Below, piece by piece: positions 7,614 to 14,839 of a DNA stretch of 64,000 nucleotides. The notes under the pieces were generated by a model, which was given only the letters and a program-made list of their open reading frames with translations, searched no databases and was not told the origin of the DNA. The stretch's first letter is position 1. Every line of letters starts with the position of its first letter. The position numbers and the translations under genes were made by a program. Source of the stretch: Lentzea guizhouensis (GTDB lineage: Bacteria > Actinomycetota > Actinomycetes > Mycobacteriales > Pseudonocardiaceae); contig NZ_CP016793.1 in assembly GCF_001701025.1 (NCBI RefSeq), positions 1,054,001 through 1,118,000 on the forward strand, written 5' to 3'.

Positions 7614-8774
7614 TCAGGAGAACCGCAGCGCGTCCGGGCCCAGCTCGGCCGGGCTGCGGTGACCTGAGAGGCCGAGCGTGAGGTCGAAGTCCGCGAGCAG
7701 GCTGCGCAGCACGTGCTTCACGCCGACCTGCCCGCCGTGCGCGAGCCCGTAGGCGAACGGCCGCCCGACCATCACCGCCTTGGCCCCCAGCGCCAACGCC
7801 TTCACGACGTCGGCACCGGTGCGGATGCCGGAGTCGAACAGCACGTCGACCTGCTCCCCCACCGCCTCCACGATCGCGGGCAACGCGTCGAGCGACCCCA
7901 CCGCACCGTCCACCTGGCGGCCGCCGTGGTTCGACACGACGATTCCGTCCATTCCGGACTCGACCGCCTTGCGCGCGTCGTCGGGGTGCTGGATTCCTTT
8001 GAGGACGATCGGTCCGTCCCAGTGCTGCCGCAGGAACGCGAGCTGGTCCCACGACTTGTCCGTGCCGGTGAAGAGCTGCACCCACCGCAGGATCGCCATC
8101 GGCAGGTCCTCCTCCGGTGACTTCTGCAGCCCGGCCCGGAAAGCCGGGTCGCTGAACGGGATCGCGGTGCCGACGCCGCGCAGGAACGGCAGGTACGCCT
8201 GGTCCAGGTCGTGCGGCCGCCACGCGAGCGTCCACGTGTCGAGCGTGACCACCAACGCCGTGTACCCGGCCTTCTTCGCCCGCTCCAGCAGCGACGCGCA
8301 CACCTCGGGGTCGTTCGGCCAGTACAGCTGGTACCACCGCGCCCCGTCGCCGGACGCCTCGGCGACCTCCTCGATCGTGTGCGACGAGGCCGTCGACAAC
8401 ACCATCGGCACCCCGAGCTCCGCCGCGGCCCGCGCCGTCGCCAGCTCCCCGTCCGGGTGCAGGATCGACTGCACGCCAACGGGTGCGAGCATCACGGGCG
8501 CCGGCAGCTCGGTGCCCAGCACCGTCACGCCCAGGTGCCGCTCGGTCGCGTTGGTCAGCATCCGCGGCACGATCCGCACCCGGTCGAACGCCTCGCGGTT
8601 GGCGCGCACGGTGGCACCGGAGCCCGCCCCTCCCGCCACGTACCAGAACGGACCCGGTCCCAGCCGGGAACGCGCCGAGTCCTCCAGCGCGTCCGGGTCG
8701 GTGGTGAACGGCGGCACGGCGCCACCGAGCCCCTGCAGGTAGATCTCGTTCTGGTACCCGGCGAAAGAGGTCAT
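7614..8774 (-). CDS. FMN-dependent 2-hydroxyacid oxidase / lactate 2-monooxygenase-like
   Basis: The 386-residue protein is a TIM-barrel member of the FMN-dependent alpha-hydroxyacid dehydrogenase family. Visible signatures are APVGVQSILHPDGE, YQLYWPNDPEV with the active-site Tyr, the catalytic SNHGGRQVDG (His and Arg) and the FMN-phosphate motif DSGIRTGADVVKA. The length and the N-terminal QNEIYLQGLGG are like actinobacterial lactate 2-monooxygenase, which turns L-lactate into acetate and CO2 in the cytosol. An oxidase giving pyruvate and H2O2 cannot be excluded. It converges on espG (20-bp gap) and stands alone, 40 bp downstream of secDF on the same strand. Confidence 0.85.
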   Translation of the reverse strand: MTSFAGYQNEIYLQGLGGAVPPFTTDPDALEDSARSRLGPGPFWYVAGGAGSGATVRANREAFDRVRIVPRMLTNATERHLGVTVLGTELPAPVMLAPVGVQSILHPDGELATARAAAELGVPMVLSTASSHTIEEVAEASGDGARWYQLYWPNDPEVCASLLERAKKAGYTALVVTLDTWTLAWRPHDLDQAYLPFLRGVGTAIPFSDPAFRAGLQKSPEEDLPMAILRWVQLFTGTDKSWDQLAFLRQHWDGPIVLKGIQHPDDARKAVESGMDGIVVSNHGGRQVDGAVGSLDALPAIVEAVGEQVDVLFDSGIRTGADVVKALALGAKAVMVGRPFAYGLAHGGQVGVKHVLRSLLADFDLTLGLSGHRSPAELGPDALRFS

Positions 8775-8814
8775 GCCCCCTACTCTGCTACGAAGCGAGC
8801 GGTGCGAGGAAGAC

Positions 8815-10974
8815 CTACACGCGCGCTCCCGCGGGCGACTTCTTCACCACCGCTCGAACCTGCCGCGGCCAGCGCTGCTCCAGCCAGATCGCGACCGGTG
8901 CCGCCGTGACCACTGTGGACATCGTGCCGAACACCAGCCCGATCAGCAGCGCCGTCGCGAAGTCCGCCAGCGACCCGTCGCCCAGCACCAGCAAGGCGGC
9001 CAGCACGAACAGCACGCCGATACCGGTGTTCACGGTGCGCGGCACGGTCTGCACGACCGCGTCCGACACCACGTCCGGGTAGAACGCCTTCGGACGCGCG
9101 CCACGCAGCGAGCGCAGGCGGTCGAAGACGACGACGGAGTCGTTGACGGAGTAGCCGATCACGGTGAGCAGCGCGGCCAGGAACACGCCGTCCGCCGTCT
9201 TGCCCAGCCACGCGAAGATGCCGATGAGCACCAGCACGTCGCTCAGCAGGGCGGCGACCGTGGCGACGCCGAGGCGCCAGTCGAAGCGCACGGCCAGGTA
9301 GACCAGCTGGGCGGCGACCGCGATGGCCAGGCCGATCAAGGCGTTGCGGCGCAGTTCGGAGGACAGCGACGGGCCGATGAGCTCGTTGCTCGACTGGCGG
9401 GCACCGCCGTCGACGGCGGAGTTCACGACCTCGCCGATCCGCGACGAGGTCGCGTCGTCGATCGGGCCGGTGCGCAGCGAGACGTCAGCACCCGAGGAGG
9501 ACACCACCACGTCCGCGAAACCGGCTTCGGACAGAGCGGCACGGACGCGCGACGCGTCGACCGGGGCGCCGGCGGTGAAGTCGAGCATGCGGCCGCCGGT
9601 GAACTCGACGCCCAGGTTCAGGCCGCGCAGCAGCAGGCCGGAGAACGCGACGAGAACCAGGACGGCGGCGCTGGTCAGCCACAGCCACGGTCGGCGGTAC
9701 AGCACCACCGAGAGCTTGGAGCGCACCCAACCCAACGAGTGCAAGCCGCTCAACCGCGGCCGCTTGGCCACAAAACGCGTCCCCATCGCCCACAGCACCA
9801 GCACGCGCGACAGCACCAGAGCGCTGAACATCGACGCGAGCACACCGATGGTCAGCGTGACACCAAAGCCGCGCACCGGGCCCGTGGCGAGCCAGAACAG
9901 CAAGCCCGCGGCCAGCAACGTCGTCACGTTCGAGTCCGCGATGGCACTCAACGCACCGCGGAACCCCGCCTCGGACGCACGCCGCAGGTTCGCCTTCCGC
10001 GCGTACTCCTCCCGCGCTCGTTCGAAGATCAGCACGTTCGCGTCGACCGCCATGCCGATGGCCAGCACGAAGCCGGCCAGGCCCGGCAAGGTCAGCGTCG
10101 CCCCCACGGCCAGCAACCCGGCGTAGGCGACACCCGCGTAGCCGACCAGCGCGAGCACGGCCAGGAACCCGGCCAGGCGGTAGGCGAAGACCAGGAACAA
10201 CGAGGTCAGCGCGATGCCGATGATCGCGGCCTGGGCGCTGGCCTCGATCGCCTCGGCCCCCAAAGTCGCACCCACCGTGCGCTGCTCGATCACCTCGACG
10301 GGGACGGGCAGGGCGCCGGAGCGGATGACCAGGGCGAGTTCCTTCGCTTCGGCCTGGGAGAACCGGCCGGTGATGGTCGTCGCGCCGCCCGGCTGGCCGC
10401 CGCCGCACGGGGTGTCGGTGCTGACCTCGGGTGAGGAGACGACGGTGCCGTCGAGCTTGAACGCGATCTGGCGGCCGGGGCTGCCGGACGGGACGCAGGC
10501 GGCCTCGCCGGTGACCCGCTGCCACGTCTTGGGCGCGTCACCCTGGAACTGGACGTTGACCACGAAGCCCGCACCCTGCGGGTTCGGGGCGGCGGTGGCG
10601 TCGGAGATGCCCTCGCCGGTCATGACCTGCTTGCCGTCGCGTTCGACGGTGAGCTGGGCGGTGCGGCCGAGGACCTTCACCGCCTCCTCGGGGTCCTGGA
10701 CGCCGGGGAGCTCGACGACGATCCGGTTCTCGCCGGAGCGGGCGAGCACGGGTTCGGCGACGCCGAGCTCGTCGACGCGGCGGCGCAGGACCTCGAGCGC
10801 GCGGTCGGTGGCGTCGGCGTCGCCCTGGGCCTGGAGCACGATCTGGGTGCCGCCGCGCAGGTCGAGGCCGAGGCGCGGATCGGTGGTGAGCAGGAGGAAT
10901 GCGGATGCGACGAGGACGGCGAGCGACAACAGCGCGCGCACGAGCAGCCCTCGTCGCGCGGTGTCGCGCGACAT
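8815..10974 (-). CDS. secDF: Fused SecDF protein-export membrane protein
   Basis: The 719-residue protein fuses SecD (about 1-400) and SecF (about 410-719). SecD features are a TM1 near the N-terminus, LGLDLRGGTQIVLQ, the periplasmic P1 region, and a five-TM bundle with AIGMAVDANVLIFERAREE. SecF features are LGVEFTGGRMLDF and the second bundle with VIGYSVNDSVVVFDRLR. It uses the proton gradient to pull Sec substrates across the membrane. Most actinobacteria have separate secD and secF, so a fused copy is probably an additional paralogue. It is the last gene of a three-gene operon after a TPR protein and a small exported protein. The P1 region looks shorter than in housekeeping SecD. Confidence 0.9.
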   Translation of the reverse strand: MSRDTARRGLLVRALLSLAVLVASAFLLLTTDPRLGLDLRGGTQIVLQAQGDADATDRALEVLRRRVDELGVAEPVLARSGENRIVVELPGVQDPEEAVKVLGRTAQLTVERDGKQVMTGEGISDATAAPNPQGAGFVVNVQFQGDAPKTWQRVTGEAACVPSGSPGRQIAFKLDGTVVSSPEVSTDTPCGGGQPGGATTITGRFSQAEAKELALVIRSGALPVPVEVIEQRTVGATLGAEAIEASAQAAIIGIALTSLFLVFAYRLAGFLAVLALVGYAGVAYAGLLAVGATLTLPGLAGFVLAIGMAVDANVLIFERAREEYARKANLRRASEAGFRGALSAIADSNVTTLLAAGLLFWLATGPVRGFGVTLTIGVLASMFSALVLSRVLVLWAMGTRFVAKRPRLSGLHSLGWVRSKLSVVLYRRPWLWLTSAAVLVLVAFSGLLLRGLNLGVEFTGGRMLDFTAGAPVDASRVRAALSEAGFADVVVSSSGADVSLRTGPIDDATSSRIGEVVNSAVDGGARQSSNELIGPSLSSELRRNALIGLAIAVAAQLVYLAVRFDWRLGVATVAALLSDVLVLIGIFAWLGKTADGVFLAALLTVIGYSVNDSVVVFDRLRSLRGARPKAFYPDVVSDAVVQTVPRTVNTGIGVLFVLAALLVLGDGSLADFATALLIGLVFGTMSTVVTAAPVAIWLEQRWPRQVRAVVKKSPAGARV

Positions 10975-11023
10975 GGGAGAAGAAGCCTTCCGGGAGAGAA
11001 AGTCGGTGCTGAGGAACGGGAGG

Positions 11024-11350
11024 TCAGCGACCGGAAGGCGGCGAGCGGTCCCGCTGCGGGGTCCAGCGAACGCTTTCGGGCGTGCGGTGCACGCGGCGGG
11101 TGAACGCGACGAGGTAGCGCACCGGCAGTGCGGGCTTCGCGACCGGCGGCAGGTCCGCGGGCAGCTGGGCCAGCGGCACCTGGGCGGCCTGCTGGTTGTG
11201 CGGCTTGGGAGCGGCGCCCGGCAGGTTCGCGACGTGGTGGGCGTGGCCGACGACAGCGCCCTCGGTCACCGGTGGCGACGCGGGTGCGGAGACCACGAAC
11301 AGCTGTCCGAGGAACAGCATGATCGCGAGCGCGACCGCGTTGCGCCGCAT
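11024..11350 (-). CDS. Small exported protein of unknown function
   Basis: A 108-residue product begins MRRNAVALAIMLFLGQLFVV, a signal peptide or single membrane anchor ending near SAPAS. It continues with His/Pro-rich sequence (HAHHV, KPHNQQ) and a basic tail. Its ATG overlaps the TGA of the upstream TPR gene (TGATG), indicating translational coupling. No family is recognised. The context before secDF suggests an envelope role. Confidence 0.6.
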   Translation of the reverse strand: MRRNAVALAIMLFLGQLFVVSAPASPPVTEGAVVGHAHHVANLPGAAPKPHNQQAAQVPLAQLPADLPPVAKPALPVRYLVAFTRRVHRTPESVRWTPQRDRSPPSGR

Positions 11351-12301
11351 CACCGCTTCCTGCCTCCCCCGACGTACACGAGCGCGCCGCCGACGACAGC
11401 GCACAACCAGGAAAGCACAAGAGGCTGCATCGTGGTGGCGCCGAACAGCAACGCGACCGTCCACCCGGCGAGCAGCGCGGCCGACGCGCCGAGCAGCGAC
11501 ACGGTCACGGCGAGCTTGCGCAGGTGCCACAGCGCCTTGAACGGGCGCAGCCGCAGCCCGACCACCACGCAGCCCAGCACCAGCGCCGAGGTCAGGAACG
11601 CCAGGTAGGGCGTGGGCCGGGGCATGCCGGCGAGCAACGCCAGCAACCCGCCGCCGACCAGCAGCAACGACAGCGTGCGCAGCGACTGCCACACCTGCGC
11701 CTTGTTCAGCTGCGCGGGCGGCTTGGCGCCGCGGCGGCGTTGCACGGTCACCAGGTTCGCCTGGGAGTCGGCATCGGAGGGGTCGAGCTTGATCGCCTGG
11801 CGGTAGGCGTGCTCGGCGGTGCCCCAGTCGCGCATCCGCAGGGCCGCGTCACCGAGCACCTGGAACGCGCGGGCCTCGGAGGGGGCGAGCTGGGAGGCGT
11901 GCAGCGCGGCGTCGAACGCCTCCACCGCGCCGTCCTGGACGTCCGCCAGCACCTCGGCCAGCACGACGTACCCGCGCCAGTCGCCGGGTTTCTGCCGCAC
12001 GGCCTCCCGCGCCGCGACCGCGGCTTCCGGGTGCCGGCCGAGGTCGCTCAACGCCAGCGCGCCAGCCGCTGCGACCAGGCCCGTTCCCGTCGAGCACCAT
12101 CGCGCGCTTGGCCGAGTCGAGTGCCGCGTCCGGTTCGCGCAGGTCGAGGTGGGCGGCGGCGAGCCGGCACCACGCCTCGGCGTGCCGAGGGTGCGCCGCC
12201 ACCAGGGGTCGCAGCAGGTCGATCGCCTGCCGCGGCTTCCCCGAGGCGGTGAGCTCAGCGGCGCGCAACAGCACCGCGGTCGTCGGCTCGGACACGCCCA
12301 T
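11350..12301 (-). CDS. TPR membrane protein, frameshifted near 12058-12082
   Basis: From ATG 12301 the product starts MGVSEPTTAVLLRAAELTAS and enters TPR repeats. The frame breaks near 12080, then resumes in another frame as LALSDLGRHPEAAVAAREAV and two more TPR units, followed by four membrane helices (about 200-305) and a basic GGGRKR end. Adding one base at about 12080 and one at about 12060 would give GPWSQRLAALALSDLGRHPE, a canonical TPR helix pair, making about 317 residues. Two nearby single-base losses are more likely than an old pseudogene, because the flanking sequence is intact. The stop overlaps the next start, so it heads an operon with the small exported protein and secDF. Confidence 0.7.
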
Positions 12302-12376
12302 CAGTGTGACAGCGAAGCCGCCGACCTCGAACGGGTGACCGTGGTCCGACCGGAGTGTGTGCCACGGATTCAGCCT

Positions 12377-12399
12377 AGTTGAGTACGTCTGACTCAACT
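12377..12399. promoter_or_regulatory. Inverted repeat before the transporter remnant
   Basis: AGTTGAGT-N7-ACTCAACT is a perfect 8-bp inverted repeat ending just before the ATG of the truncated transporter at 12402. The form fits a TetR- or MarR-type repressor site. No cognate regulator gene adjoins it. Confidence 0.6.
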
Positions 12400-12401
12400 T
12401 G

Positions 12402-12659
12402 ATGGCAGAGTTTTCGGCCAGCGACACCCTGGCGACGCGGCGCAGGGCGCCGAGTCGGTGCTCGCCGGGCTCACCCGTCGGGCTCGCGGCGGGCTTGGGC
12501 CTGATGGCGGTCACCGGCTTCCGGGTGATCTACGTGCTGATCGCCGTGCTGATCGCCGTGCTGTGCGCCGTCGCCGCGGTGTGGACGCGCGGGGGCCGGG
12601 TGCGCCGCTTCACTGCGCACGAGGCCCCCGCGCGACCGGCGGCCGGCCAGATGGAGTGA
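12402..12659 (+). pseudogene. Remnant of a multi-TM transporter
   Basis: The frame gives MAEFSASD, a short Arg/Pro-rich stretch and then two hydrophobic segments, GLAAGLGLMAVTGF and VIYVLIAVLIAVLCAVAAVW, with a hydrophilic tail. That resembles the last helices of an MFS drug transporter joined almost directly to its start codon. In the +1 frame the segment before the helices reads like a transporter loop (AESVLAGLTRRA), suggesting a large internal deletion plus a frame change. The operator-like repeat just upstream supports a former regulated transporter gene. The family is uncertain. Confidence 0.45.
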
Positions 12660-12661
12660 CG

Positions 12662-12705
12662 GGCCGCGATCCCTGCTACAACCCCTGCAACGACGGATCG
12701 CGGCC
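12662..12705. terminator. Inverted repeat between convergent genes
   Basis: GGCCGCGATCC and GGATCGCGGCC form a perfect 11-bp stem with a 22-nt loop. There is no T-tract. Its position between the transporter remnant and the convergent NUDIX gene suggests a bidirectional terminator. Confidence 0.55.
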
Positions 12706-12761
12706 GATGAGTCCCGCCTGTGACGAAAGTTGCGCAGCTCACCCGGCGAGCGCGCACCGGT

Positions 12762-13154
12762 TCACGCGAGCAGCCCGGCCTCGTGCAGGTGGGCGAAGAT
12801 GACGCGGGTGACCGGCGAGACCCGGTCCGCGTCGGTCGTGGTGAGCCACGCCAGTTCTGCGATCTCGCTCGCCGGCGCCGGCTCTCCGGCGAAAGCCGCC
12901 GTGTAACAGGTCATCCGCACGGTCTCCCCCTCGGCGCGACCGTGCGCCTGAGCCTCGAACACGCCGACGAACAGCGCGGTGGAGGCGTCGATCTCGACCG
13001 ACAGCTCCTCGCGGATCTCGCGCACGAGCGTGTCGACGTCCGTCTCGCCCGGCTCACGCTTGCCGCCGGGCACGTAGTAGGTGTCCTTGCCTTGCGAACG
13101 CGCGCAGAGCACACGTCCGTCCTGCACATGCAGCCACGCCACCTTGTCGATCAC
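12762..13154 (-). CDS. NUDIX hydrolase
   Basis: This compact 130-residue protein is a single NUDIX domain. The NUDIX box (about 31-53) reads GKREPGETDVDTLVREIREE and holds the metal-binding REIREEL core; the usual final Gly is Ser. It should cleave a nucleoside-diphosphate-linked substrate with Mg2+ in the cytosol. The short size and the PGGKREPGE start are like MutT/8-oxo-dGTPase-type enzymes, but the substrate cannot be assigned. It lies 10 bp upstream of the end of azoR on the same strand and may be cotranscribed with it. Confidence 0.85.
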   Translation of the reverse strand: MIDKVAWLHVQDGRVLCARSQGKDTYYVPGGKREPGETDVDTLVREIREELSVEIDASTALFVGVFEAQAHGRAEGETVRMTCYTAAFAGEPAPASEIAELAWLTTTDADRVSPVTRVIFAHLHEAGLLA

Positions 13155-13164
13155 ATGGCCGACC

Positions 13165-13746
13165 CTAAGCGGACGCCAGCTCCTTCACCACGCGGTGCGC
13201 GTCGGCCAGCGACTCCACGGCCAGCTCGCGGAACTGGTGCATCTGCGGCACCACGTCCGCCAGCGTCAGCTCGGCGTGCACGAAATCCAGGTCGCGGTCC
13301 AGTCCGATCATCGACAGCACCGCCCGCAGGTACGGCTCCTGGAAGTCGAAGCCCTCCCGCGGCGTGCCCGGCTTGTACGAGCCGCCGCGCGCGGTCACCA
13401 CGACCACCCGCTTCTCCCCCAACGGCCACGTGCCGTCCTCGCGGGCGAAGAACTCGGACGTCGCGACCTGGTCGATCCACGCCTTCAACGTCGACGGGAT
13501 CGAGAAGTTGTACATCGGCGCGCCGACCAGCAGCACGTCGGCGGCCTTGAGCTCGGCGGTCAGCTCGGCGGCGATGGCCTGTTCGGTGCCGTCCTTGTGC
13601 GGCACGGGCGTGGCGTGCAGGTCGCGGTAGACGTAGCCGCCCTCCGGGTTGACCTCGCGCCAGTTGTCGGCGAAGGCCCTGGTGATCTCGCGGGTCACGG
13701 ACCCGTCGTAGCGGATGCTCGAGTCGAGGTGCAGCAGAGTGGTCAT
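13165..13746 (-). CDS. azoR: FMN-dependent NADH:quinone oxidoreductase / azoreductase
   Basis: The 193-residue flavodoxin-fold protein begins MTTLLHLDSSIR, the FMN-phosphate loop of AzoR. It contains APMYNFSIPSTLKAWID, the conserved flavin/dimer segment, and VVVTARGGSY, the second flavin loop. These enzymes reduce quinones and azo compounds by two electrons using NAD(P)H in the cytosol, protecting against electrophiles. Within the same open frame there is upstream sequence antisense to marR, but the ATG at 13746 matches the family start. It diverges from a MarR-family regulator across a 73-bp spacer holding an inverted repeat, the usual layout of a quinone-sensing MarR pair. Confidence 0.88.
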   Translation of the reverse strand: MTTLLHLDSSIRYDGSVTREITRAFADNWREVNPEGGYVYRDLHATPVPHKDGTEQAIAAELTAELKAADVLLVGAPMYNFSIPSTLKAWIDQVATSEFFAREDGTWPLGEKRVVVVTARGGSYKPGTPREGFDFQEPYLRAVLSMIGLDRDLDFVHAELTLADVVPQMHQFRELAVESLADAHRVVKELASA

Positions 13747-13780
13747 GCCAAGAACATACGAGTGAAGAACTTCCGCGTCA

Positions 13781-13804
13781 AGATGTTCCGAGCCGAGAAC
13801 ATCT
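13781..13804. promoter_or_regulatory. Probable MarR operator between azoR and marR
   Basis: AGATGTTC-N8-GAACATCT is a perfect inverted repeat 16 bp before the MarR start. A related GAAG-AA-CTTC element at 13764-13773 and AGAACAT at 13751 suggest a second site near azoR. Both genes could be repressed together. Confidence 0.7.
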
Positions 13805-13819
13805 CTTCCGGGAGGTAGG

Positions 13820-14302
13820 ATGGGACACATGCAGGAGCAGCCGGAGCTCATCGCCGCGTGTGCGGAGAAGTGGGATTTCAACTGGTTGCTGCACCGTGCC
13901 GCCCAACGCGTCGGCGCCGCGTTCGCCGAGGAGATCCAGAACTTCGGCATCTCCCTGCGCGGCCAGCTGATCCTGCAGGCGCTCGCGACCGAGGAGGCCC
14001 AGCGCACGCAGCTGGCGCTCGGCGCCATGCTCGGCCTGGACAAGACGACGCTGACCAGCGAGCTCGACAAGCTGGAGCGGGCGGAGCTGCTCGTGCGCGT
14101 GCCCGACCCGAACGACCGCAGGGTGCGCAAGCCGGTGATCACCGACAAGGGCCGGGCGCTGCAGAAGGAGGCCGGGGACGCGCTGGCCGAGGTCGAGCGC
14201 AGGTTCCAGGCCCGGTTCTCCGCACGCGAGATGGAGACCATCCGCAAGGCCCTGCAGGACCTCTCGCGCGGCGAGGGTCCCGTGCACGGCTCGTGCATCT
14301 AG
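13820..14302 (+). CDS. MarR-family transcriptional regulator
   Basis: The 160-residue protein has a winged helix-turn-helix (about 50-120) with AMLGLDKTTLTSELDKLERA as helices 3-4 and the wing VPDPNDRRVRKPVITDKG, both standard for MarR. It likely represses the divergent azoR and itself through the repeat at 13781-13804. Two ATGs are possible (13820 and 13829); GGAGG at 13811-13815 is close to the first. Only one Cys, the penultimate residue in GSCI, lies near the C-terminus, and another (AACAEKW) lies near the N-terminus where HypR/YodB-like redox sensing would use it. A role in quinone or oxidant sensing is inference. Confidence 0.88.
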   Translation: MGHMQEQPELIAACAEKWDFNWLLHRAAQRVGAAFAEEIQNFGISLRGQLILQALATEEAQRTQLALGAMLGLDKTTLTSELDKLERAELLVRVPDPNDRRVRKPVITDKGRALQKEAGDALAEVERRFQARFSAREMETIRKALQDLSRGEGPVHGSCI

Positions 14303-14585
14303 CCGAGTTGGCGGTAGTTGTCCGCCGCTCGGCGGCGGGTTGGTGGTACTTGCAGATGCCGGTGGGTCAGGCCAGAACCGACGATCACAATGCGTTGCGG
14401 TTCCGCCATTTTCACCCCATCAGGTGACCGACTCTCTTCTCCCGTGCGACGCTGTCCGCAGCTCGGCGCGGTCGCTCGGCGGAGAACCGGGAATCTCCGT
14501 CATGACCGACGGTCACGCACGTCTCATTGACGCGAGTGCCGGAGACCATCCGGGCCGGCGTCGGATGAGCTGGAGGAAGAAACCC

Positions 14586-14786
14586 GTGGGAGCCAAAGAG
14601 GAGTGGCAGGTGAGCTGCCGCGACATCGCTTCGCGCCGACGGGACATGACGGTGTTCGTCAGCCAGGGGCACATCGTGATCAACGTGCCGCCGGGCGAAG
14701 CCGCCGTGTTGACACCACTGGAGGTCGGCCGGCTGCGGGCCGCCCTGCGCGAGGCGGTCGTGGCCGCGTCCAACGTCGAGCTGTGA
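14586..14786 (+). CDS. Small conserved-looking protein of unknown function
   Basis: From GTG 14586 (GGAGG at 14572-14576, ideal spacing) a 66-residue protein reads MGAKEEWQVSCRDIASRRRD, then a beta-like segment MTVFVSQGHIVINVPPG and an amphipathic helix PLEVGRLRAALREAVVAA. The product looks like a small alpha/beta protein, and an upstream ATG at 14565 has no ribosome binding site. No family is recognised. It ends 54 bp before the acyl-CoA synthetase start, with an operator-like palindrome between. Confidence 0.6.
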   Translation: MGAKEEWQVSCRDIASRRRDMTVFVSQGHIVINVPPGEAAVLTPLEVGRLRAALREAVVAASNVEL

Positions 14787-14800
14787 TCGCGGCCACACCG

Positions 14801-14822
14801 TTACCTACTCGCAAGTAGGTAA
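14801..14822. promoter_or_regulatory. TetR-type palindrome before the acyl-CoA synthetase gene
   Basis: TTACCTACT and AGTAGGTAA form a perfect 9-bp inverted repeat around CGCA, ending 17 nt upstream of the ATG at 14840. Its form and position fit a TetR-family repressor of lipid-metabolism genes. No adjacent TetR gene is present. Confidence 0.7.
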
Positions 14823-14839
14823 CTGGCAGAGTGGGGTGC

